From contig FMWZ01000017.1 of assembly GCA_900103495.1 (NCBI GenBank), positions 23,903 to 87,902 on the forward strand: DNA of 64,000 bases. Reading direction: 5' to 3'. Under the pieces are notes generated by a model. The model saw only the letters and a program-made list of their open reading frames with translations. It made no database searches and was not told the origin of the DNA. The position numbers were made by a program, and so were the translations under genes. This stretch comes from Lachnospiraceae bacterium G11. Its GTDB lineage: Bacteria > Bacillota > Clostridia > Lachnospirales > Lachnospiraceae. Positions 58,514 to 64,000 of the stretch are shown in pieces (the stretch's first letter is position 1; each line of letters begins with the position of its first letter).

Positions 58514-59880
58514 AGGAACAGAACAAGCTAAAAAGCCGCCTGGGCTTTATACTTTTAAGCGCAGGATGCGCCATCGGACTGGGAAACGTTTGGAAGTTTC
58601 CCTATATCACCGGCCAGTACGGCGGTGGAGTATTTTTGATACTTTACTTTCTGATGCTTATTATGTTTGGTATTCCTGTAATGACCATGGAATTTGCCAT
58701 AGGACGTGCAGCCCAGAAGGCGCCTGTTAAGATGTATGAGGAACTGGAGCCAAAGGGAAGCAAGTGGCATATTCACGGTGTGGCAGGAATGATTGGCTGT
58801 ATCTTGCTGATGATGTATTATGCCGTTGTTGCAGGCTGGATTGTAAGGTATTTCATTAAATTCCTTAAGGGTGATTTCGCAGGTGCAACTCCCGATTCAA
58901 TAGGAGCGGAGTTTGGAAACATGCTTTCATCCCCGGGAATTAATATCGGATATACGGCGGTTGTGGTTATTATAAGCTTTGTTGTGCTGGCAATCGGCCT
59001 TCAAAAGGGACTTGAGAACATTACCAAATATATGATGGCCCTTCTTTTAATCATTATGGTTGTTTTGGCCATCAACTCATTTACAATGCCGGGAAGCAAG
59101 GAGGGACTTAAGTTTTTCCTATTGCCGGATCTTCAAAGAACAAAGGAAATCGGATTCCCTAGAGTTGTTATGGGCGCCCTTAATCAGGCTTTCTTCACTC
59201 TCAGCATCGGCATCGGCTCCATGGCAGTGTTTGGAAGTTATATCAACAAGGACAGAAGCCTTCTTGGGGAATCTGTAAACATCACAATCCTGGATACCCT
59301 TGTGGCAGTTACAGCGGGACTTATTGTTTTCCCCACCTGTTTCTCCTATGGAATCGATGTAAATGCAGGCCCCAGCCTTTTGTTTATTACGATGCCAAAC
59401 GTTTTCGCCAATATGCAGCTTGGCAGACTTTGGGGAACCCTGTTCTTCTTATTTATGAGTTTTGCGGCCTTGTCTACAGCCTTTGCGGTATATGAAAACG
59501 TGGTGGCAAACGTAATGGAGCTTACTAAGCTTAAGAGAAAGACCGCCTGCCTTGTGTGCGGAATTTCCATGTTTATTCTGGCAATTCCCTGCGCTCTTGG
59601 CTTTAATCTTTGGTCAGGCTTTGCCCCTCTTGGAGAGGGAACCGGAGTGCTGGATCTTGAAGACTTTGTGGTTTCAAATCTGCTTCTTCCCATTGGCGCC
59701 ATCGTTTACGTGCTTTTCTGTTCAACCCGCTACGGCTGGGGATGGAACAGCTTCCTTAAGGAGGCAAATGAAGGCGTGGGCATGAAGATGCCCGGATGGC
59801 TTCGAAACTACATGCGCTTCTTTGTGCCTGTGGTTCTTCTTACAATACTTGTTGTGGGACTTATTGATATTTTTGGTTAA
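58510..59880 (+). CDS. Sodium-dependent transporter, NSS/SNF family
   Basis: 456 residues with about 11-12 helices. SRLGFILLSAGCAIGLGNVW, then FPYITGQYGGGVFLI and GIPVMTMEFAIGRAA, are the NSS signature of TM1-TM2 with sodium and substrate ligands. Members import amino acids or other amines using Na+. The ATGA overlap with the methyltransferase gene suggests co-translation. Substrate not predictable. Confidence 0.93.
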   Translation: MKEQNKLKSRLGFILLSAGCAIGLGNVWKFPYITGQYGGGVFLILYFLMLIMFGIPVMTMEFAIGRAAQKAPVKMYEELEPKGSKWHIHGVAGMIGCILLMMYYAVVAGWIVRYFIKFLKGDFAGATPDSIGAEFGNMLSSPGINIGYTAVVVIISFVVLAIGLQKGLENITKYMMALLLIIMVVLAINSFTMPGSKEGLKFFLLPDLQRTKEIGFPRVVMGALNQAFFTLSIGIGSMAVFGSYINKDRSLLGESVNITILDTLVAVTAGLIVFPTCFSYGIDVNAGPSLLFITMPNVFANMQLGRLWGTLFFLFMSFAALSTAFAVYENVVANVMELTKLKRKTACLVCGISMFILAIPCALGFNLWSGFAPLGEGTGVLDLEDFVVSNLLLPIGAIVYVLFCSTRYGWGWNSFLKEANEGVGMKMPGWLRNYMRFFVPVVLLTILVVGLIDIFG

Positions 59881-59891
59881 AACCAAGGTAT

Positions 59892-60488
59892 CTACGTATA
59901 GTGACGAATCCTTAGATTTATACCGGTGCGGGCAGACAACTGCCTGCACTTTTCTATGTCTTCCTCCGGAAGAACGTCCACGATTGACCATTTAACTTCT
60001 TTGATTTCTTCTTTGCATTTCAGAGCGAAATCCAGCATTTTGTCAAAGCCGTCATCATATTTGGGTCTTGTGACCGCCTGGTATTTATCCTTGTCCGGGG
60101 CGTTAAGGCTTATGGAGACTGTGTCTATAACCTTGGCAAGGTCAGGCACTATATTTCGACCGTTTTCTTCATTGCCAAGACCGTTGGTGTTTAATCTGGT
60201 TCGCAGATTCTTTTCCTCTTTAGCGACCCTGGCAGCCTCAAGAAGCACATCAAGTTCGCAGGTTGGTTCTCCATATCCGCAAAAGACCAGCTCCTTGTTC
60301 TCGCCGAAATCGTAGGCTCTTATGGCCTCCACAACTTCTTCCTTGGAAGGGTTCTTAACGTGCCAAAGGGTATCTGCACTTCCAACTCCATTCTTAAGGG
60401 AGCGTATGCAGAAGGTGCAGCTGCAGTTACATTTGTTGGTGATGTTTGCATATATTGAATCGTTATATCTGTAAATTATGTCTGCCAT
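59892..60488 (-). CDS. Radical SAM protein, TatD-associated type
   Basis: 198 residues, a compact radical SAM domain: NKCNCSCTFCIR gives the CX3CX2C cluster ligands near 19-26, FCGYGEPTCELD and NTNGLGNE follow. The length and pattern resemble the TIGR04038 family, whose genes are often beside or fused to TatD. No TatD gene is present here. Substrate unknown. It follows the ECF S component gene on the same strand, 15 nt downstream. Confidence 0.82.
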   Translation of the reverse strand: MADIIYRYNDSIYANITNKCNCSCTFCIRSLKNGVGSADTLWHVKNPSKEEVVEAIRAYDFGENKELVFCGYGEPTCELDVLLEAARVAKEEKNLRTRLNTNGLGNEENGRNIVPDLAKVIDTVSISLNAPDKDKYQAVTRPKYDDGFDKMLDFALKCKEEIKEVKWSIVDVLPEEDIEKCRQLSARTGINLRIRHYT

Positions 60489-60503
60489 TTTCTTTAGTCT
60501 CCT

Positions 60504-61019
60504 TTAAAACATTTTCTTCTTGATTCCTCGACTGTCGAAGGCTGCCGCGACCAGATAGAAGAAGACAGCACTTCCTCCGGACTGAACAACGCTGCCGGAG
60601 AGGGCTGCAAAGAATGCGGCCTGGCTTCCAAAGAGAATAACCTCAGCCAGGTAGTAGCCTGTTGCCGAGATGAAGAAGGCAAAAATGGGAGCAGCCATGT
60701 TTCTCTTGGTAATAAGGGTCCTTCCTTCACTTGAGAAGGGAAGCACGATTAACATCTTGATTATCAGGGTGGGAATGGTCCACATGGGAGCGGTGAGAAG
60801 ATCTGCAATACCGCCTCCGAGAGCACCTACAGCCAAAGCGTAGGGCGTCGGAAGTAAAGCTGCCGCGAGATATATGATTGAATCTCCGAAATGGACGTAT
60901 CCGCCGTTGGCCCCAACGGGGATATGGAAGATATAGGCTGTGAAAATAATGGTAAGAGCAGTTAACACTCCGGTGGAGGTTATAAGTCTTGTTTTGTGGT
61001 TGACGTTTTCTTTAATCAT
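60504..61019 (-). CDS. ECF transporter S component, TIGR04002-like
   Basis: 171 residues from the ATG at 61019, 7 nt after GAGGTG. Five to six helices with TIIFTAYIFHIPVGANGGYV, FGDSIIYLAAALLPTPYALA and GGIADLLT, typical of S components that bind vitamins or precursors and dock to an energy-coupling module. No ATPase or T component is nearby. Its partner gene encodes a radical SAM protein, hinting at a shared cofactor or nucleoside theme. Substrate unknown. Confidence 0.82.
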   Translation of the reverse strand: MIKENVNHKTRLITSTGVLTALTIIFTAYIFHIPVGANGGYVHFGDSIIYLAAALLPTPYALAVGALGGGIADLLTAPMWTIPTLIIKMLIVLPFSSEGRTLITKRNMAAPIFAFFISATGYYLAEVILFGSQAAFFAALSGSVVQSGGSAVFFYLVAAAFDSRGIKKKMF

Positions 61020-61099
61020 TTTGTTGCACCTCACAGTGTTTATTTATGTGCAACTATAAAACGAAACTGACTATATGAATATAGCCAGTTTCGAGATTT

Positions 61100-61588
61100 T
61101 TAATATGACCAGATTTCCTTACCGTCAACCAGAGCTTTCTTTAATACGTCCTTTTCATATTTGAGTGTCAGAGAGAAGAATGGGGCATCCTCAGCCAAAA
61201 GCTTCAGGAAAATTTTATCTCCCTCCCACAGGGGAAGAGATGTTATTTCATCGAAGGGAACCCACACAAGATCTCCCTCGTTGCAGTCCTTGACCAACTC
61301 TCCAGAGAAATCATTGCAGGTATAAAGGAAGGCGTATTCATGCACGTCATCAAGGACGAAGGTGATTACACCTCTTAGGGCGAAGGAATTCATTGTAAGG
61401 CCTGTTTCCTCCTTTACCTCCCTTAATATGCACTCCTCCGGGGATTCACCGCATTCGATGTGGCCCCCCACACCGATATACTTGTCCTTATTGATGTCCT
61501 TTTCTTTCTTTGTGCGGTGCAGCATCAAAGCCTTACCGTCTTTAATTATGTAACAAAGTGTGGTTGCGTATTCTTTATATGTGTTCAT
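61100..61588 (-). CDS. Nudix hydrolase (MutT/8-oxo-dGTP type)
   Basis: 162 residues. The Nudix box is GGHIECGESPEECILREVKE plus ETGL, near 41-64, with all catalytic glutamates. An N-terminal LCYIIKDGKALMLHR matches the MutT subgroup that acts on 8-oxo-dGTP or other nucleoside triphosphates. It stands alone on the minus strand and diverges from the GNAT gene. Confidence 0.92.
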   Translation of the reverse strand: MNTYKEYATTLCYIIKDGKALMLHRTKKEKDINKDKYIGVGGHIECGESPEECILREVKEETGLTMNSFALRGVITFVLDDVHEYAFLYTCNDFSGELVKDCNEGDLVWVPFDEITSLPLWEGDKIFLKLLAEDAPFFSLTLKYEKDVLKKALVDGKEIWSY

Positions 61589-61654
61589 AGAGCCATTATA
61601 TCATGGTATTATATAGATGGAATTTTATATTTCAGTATAAAAGGATAAGAAGAA

Positions 61655-62164
61655 ATGAAAATAAGAGCATTTGATCTCGACGATGATTTTGATGTGATCA
61701 AGACATGGATCACAGATGAAAGAACACATATGATGTGGTGCGCAAATCTGATTACGTACCCTCTCGAAAAAGAAAAGCTTAGGAGTTTTCTGTCAGAAAT
61801 AGCAGGGAAATTCGGAGACAGTCCTTTCGTTGCGGTAGATGATGAAGGACGTGTTGTTGGATTCTATTGCTACTCACTTAATCATGAGACTCATGAAGGA
61901 ATGCTTAAGTTTGTTATGGTGGATGCATCTGTTCGTGGTAAAGGAATCGGAAAGGAAATGATCAAGTTAGCCGTTCGCAATGCCTTTACTGATTCGGATG
62001 CTTTGGCTGTTCAGCTTAATGTGTTTCCTGAGAATTCAAGAGCCAAGAGATGCTATGAGGGTGTTGGATTTACCGAAAGGCAAAATACTCCTAACGCATT
62101 CAAGTATAAAGACGAGTCTTGGGGCAGATGTAATATGATTATAAAACGTTCTATTTCAGCATAA
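61655..62164 (+). CDS. GNAT family N-acetyltransferase
   Basis: 169 residues. The acetyl-CoA motif A is VMVDASVRGKGIGKEMIKLA (R/Q-x-x-G-x-G/A form VRGKGIG), followed by LNVFPENSRAKRCYEGVGF (motif B). The N-terminus IRAFDLDDDFDVIKTWI is typical. Substrate unknown. First of a small run of accessory genes. Confidence 0.9.
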   Translation: MKIRAFDLDDDFDVIKTWITDERTHMMWCANLITYPLEKEKLRSFLSEIAGKFGDSPFVAVDDEGRVVGFYCYSLNHETHEGMLKFVMVDASVRGKGIGKEMIKLAVRNAFTDSDALAVQLNVFPENSRAKRCYEGVGFTERQNTPNAFKYKDESWGRCNMIIKRSISA

Positions 62165-62194
62165 CTGACTACTGACCGAACGGGATACTACAAA

Positions 62195-62303
62195 TGGAGA
62201 TAAAAACAAAACGATTGGCACTAAGACCTATCCGCGGACCGGTATCACATCCGGGGAATACACCTGTATGATCATGCGTGATGAGTGGGAGAATTTGAAA
62301 TAG
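62195..62303 (+). pseudogene. Deleted remnant of a GNAT acetyltransferase gene
   Basis: Starts ATG with MEIKTKRLALRPI, a standard N-terminus of RimJ-type acetyltransferases, but stops after about 25 codons. In another frame, the next bases read TGITSGEYTCMIMRDEWENL then stop, which looks like an acetyltransferase C-terminus. The parts fit a gene whose middle (about 140 codons) was lost. Confidence 0.6.
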
Positions 62304-62333
62304 AATCCTTGGAGATAATTGGGAGCTTGAAAT

Positions 62334-62975
62334 ATGAGTGATAAGACTTATTTTGAAAATGCTTATTTTATCATAGGCACAGCTTATGCCGGTAAATCCA
62401 CAATGGTAAAAGAGTTGGCTAAAAGACATAGCGGTATCGCCTGCGAAGAGAATTACCATGATAATTATCCGGAAACACTGGATGCAGGCGAATTTCCCTG
62501 CTTAACCTACACCAGAGATCTTGAGGATTGGCATAATTTTATAAGAAGGTCGCCCCAGGAGTACAAGGCATGGATTGACGGAGTGAAAAAAGAATGTGAA
62601 ATACTGGAACTGCGTATGCTTCCGGAAATCTGCAATCAAGGCAAAACGGTGTTTGTTGATACAAATATCAGTATTGCAACATTGAAGAGAATAGCACCTG
62701 AGAATCATACGCTTGTAATGCTTGCAGATCCGATGATTTCTGTGCGGAGATTTTTTGAACGGCCGGATCCTGAAAAACAATTTCTCTATAAGCTGATTTT
62801 GGATGAACCTGACCCGGAATACGCTATGCAGAATTATCGTAAAGGTCTCGAACTGATTAATTCTAAAGAGACATATGATGAGTTTCTGAATTCCGGTTTT
62901 ACTACGATCCTGCGTGATGAAAACAGAACAATAGAAGAGACGGTTGCTTTGGCAGAAAAAGCATTTCGGTTGTAA
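62334..62975 (+). CDS. P-loop kinase-like protein
   Basis: 213 residues with a P-loop GTAYAGKST near 15-23, a second-strand Asp region VFVDTNIS near 105-112 and an arginine-rich lid (SVRRFFERPD). It resembles small-molecule kinases of the shikimate/adenylate kinase fold rather than transporters. Substrate unknown. It lies among GNAT genes, so an antibiotic- or metabolite-modifying role is possible but unsupported. Confidence 0.7.
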   Translation: MSDKTYFENAYFIIGTAYAGKSTMVKELAKRHSGIACEENYHDNYPETLDAGEFPCLTYTRDLEDWHNFIRRSPQEYKAWIDGVKKECEILELRMLPEICNQGKTVFVDTNISIATLKRIAPENHTLVMLADPMISVRRFFERPDPEKQFLYKLILDEPDPEYAMQNYRKGLELINSKETYDEFLNSGFTTILRDENRTIEETVALAEKAFRL

Positions 62976-63024
62976 GAATATATTCTAGTAAAAACGACTA
63001 AAGGAATTTGATGGTGTATAGTGT

Positions 63025-63444
63025 ATGGAAATAATTTATTTAGAAACTATACCGGATGTTGATATATATCATGATCTGAGAACATCTGTTGGTTGGGCTA
63101 CTTTTAGTAAAGAACAGTCAAAAAAGGCCCTTATGAATAGTTGCCACTGTGTGATTGCTAAAGATGGAAATCAAACCATCGCCATTGGAAGAGCTGTAGG
63201 TGATGGCATGTACTATACAATAGTTGATGTTATAGTCAGGCCTCAGTATCAAGGGCGTAAGGTTGGAACGGAAATAATAAACAGGCTAGTGGATCTAATA
63301 AACCGTGATACGGTGGCGGGAGGAAGAACCAGCATTCAACTCATTGCTGCTCCTGGCAAAGAAGGATTTTATGTTAAACAAGGCTTTAAAGTTCTGCCCA
63401 ATGAGAATGCTGGCGCTGCGCTTAGAAAAGTAATTTACACTTAA
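63025..63444 (+). CDS. GNAT family N-acetyltransferase
   Basis: 139 residues. DVIVRPQYQGRKVGTEIINR is the acetyl-CoA-binding motif A and AAPGKEGFYVKQGFKVLP the C-terminal motif B. The N-terminal half DVDIYHDLRTSVGW is typical of short GNATs. Substrate unknown. No strong ribosome site precedes the ATG. Confidence 0.88.
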   Translation: MEIIYLETIPDVDIYHDLRTSVGWATFSKEQSKKALMNSCHCVIAKDGNQTIAIGRAVGDGMYYTIVDVIVRPQYQGRKVGTEIINRLVDLINRDTVAGGRTSIQLIAAPGKEGFYVKQGFKVLPNENAGAALRKVIYT

Positions 63445-63525
63445 ACTGTAGTAGAACGTTATCCCGGAAAATATATTTCAGTTTTATAGACGATGACAAA
63501 TCGGAATTTATGGAGGTGTTGATAT

Positions 63526-63834
63526 ATGGATTTGAAAGATGTGAGTACACAGTCAGCAGAAATAAGAAGCCGCTATCATGATTTGGAAAGGCAGATTCAC
63601 GGCTCTGTCTGGTCGGTGGAAGAAGATGCGTTAGCTTTTCTGACTGATGCTGGATTGGTCGGAAGATTTACGATGGATAATCAGGGACGCTGGCCAAGTG
63701 AAGATAAAGAACTGCTTCCTTCCAAGATTGGCGAATGTGTCTGGTGGTTGGCCGTTCTTGCCGAAAGAATGGAGTTAGACTTTGCAGATTGTGTAGAGCA
63801 ATTCCTTAATGAACGGTTGACGGCTTTAGAGTGA
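63526..63834 (+). CDS. MazG-like nucleotide pyrophosphohydrolase fold
   Basis: 102 residues: LERQIHGSVWSVEEDALAFL near 21-40 and KIGECVWWLAVLA near 67-79 match short MazG-like proteins. The usual metal-binding glutamates in the first motif (EExxE form) are partly replaced (LTDAGLVGRF), so activity is uncertain. GGAGGTG precedes the ATG. Confidence 0.7.
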   Translation: MDLKDVSTQSAEIRSRYHDLERQIHGSVWSVEEDALAFLTDAGLVGRFTMDNQGRWPSEDKELLPSKIGECVWWLAVLAERMELDFADCVEQFLNERLTALE

Positions 63835-63935
63835 TAAATTCCGGTTTGGCGTGATGACGCAAAATCGGGATTTATCTTAGAGATAATTGATGGACGAGAA
63901 TTACCAGAATATATGACAATGAATAAGGGGAAGAT

Positions 63936-64000
63936 ATGTGGCTGATCATGGCGGCTTTGTCCGCGCTCTTTGCCGGACTTACGGCGATACTTGCGAAATG
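63936..64000 (+). CDS. EamA/DMT family transporter, 5' fragment
   Basis: Only the first 21 codons lie in the window: MWLIMAALSALFAGLTAILA, a typical first helix of short EamA-like proteins. AAGGGGA precedes the ATG. Truncated by the window edge. Confidence 0.65.
   Translation, partial: MWLIMAALSALFAGLTAILAK

Noticed and set aside
61655..64000. Prophage or integron cassette array
   Set aside because: Small accessory genes are present, but no integrase, attachment-site repeat or phage gene is visible.

Overview
The window looks like chromosomal DNA of a Gram-positive Clostridia member, most probably Lachnospiraceae close to Butyrivibrio or Pseudobutyrivibrio. This is inferred from the cysS-mrnC-rlmB-sigH operon, DUF1836, YerC/TrpR-like and TatD-linked radical SAM genes, strong AGGAGG ribosome sites, TTGACA-17-TATAAT promoters, moderate GC, and abundant c-di-GMP proteins. 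No rRNA, CRISPR array, insertion sequence or prophage is visible.

Region 1 (1-11550) is a long same-strand operon. It holds a P-II regulator, a complete PotABCD-type ABC importer, two ornithine-cyclodeaminase-family proteins, an HcnABC/opine-oxidase-like flavo-iron-sulfur dehydrogenase (2Fe-2S subunit, FAD/NAD plus ferredoxin subunit, BFD-like subunit, FAD amine-oxidase subunit) and an iron-dependent alcohol dehydrogenase. The layout recalls opine or amine catabolism. Two related structured leaders, each ending in a terminator, precede the P-II gene and the second cyclodeaminase gene; they are a candidate undescribed cis-regulatory RNA.

Region 2 (11.6-31 kb) is mostly housekeeping: a membrane alpha/beta hydrolase, REP-like repeats, a radical SAM protein, a phosphoesterase, ispF, the cysS-mrnC-rlmB-sigH operon with a barnase/barstar pair at its end, an EAL protein, tRNA-Thr(GGU), a class A PBP, a YigZ protein, mgtE with a possible leader ORF, and typA.

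Region 3 (31-37.5 kb) is the most unusual part. Two tandem paralogous modules each encode an ECF-like sigma factor, a seven-helix membrane protein and a PrsW-family intramembrane protease. Three small two-helix membrane proteins accompany them and are candidate anti-sigma/protease substrates. A secreted DUF6273-like protein closes the array. A long hairpin RNA with a terminator sits just before the second sigma gene, which has no visible Shine-Dalgarno site. I infer a duplicated regulated-intramembrane-proteolysis signalling system.

Region 4 (37.5-42.4 kb) has a GGDEF protein, an MscS channel, a small XRE/membrane-protein island and 0.85 kb of palindrome-rich non-coding DNA. Region 5 (42.2-61.6 kb) is core: lysine riboswitch-dapA-dapB, a eukaryote-type HisA, a cold-shock protein, a PTS IIC-like permease, an M23-like/bactofilin pair, PspA with an SPFH zinc-ribbon protein, a large PAS-GGDEF-EAL protein, pcrA (mosaic composition), an RlmD-type methyltransferase, an NSS transporter, a TatD-linked radical SAM protein, an ECF S component and a Nudix hydrolase. 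Region 6 (61.6 kb to the end) is a set of small accessory genes (two GNATs, a deleted GNAT remnant, a P-loop protein, a MazG-like protein) and the start of an EamA transporter cut by the window edge.
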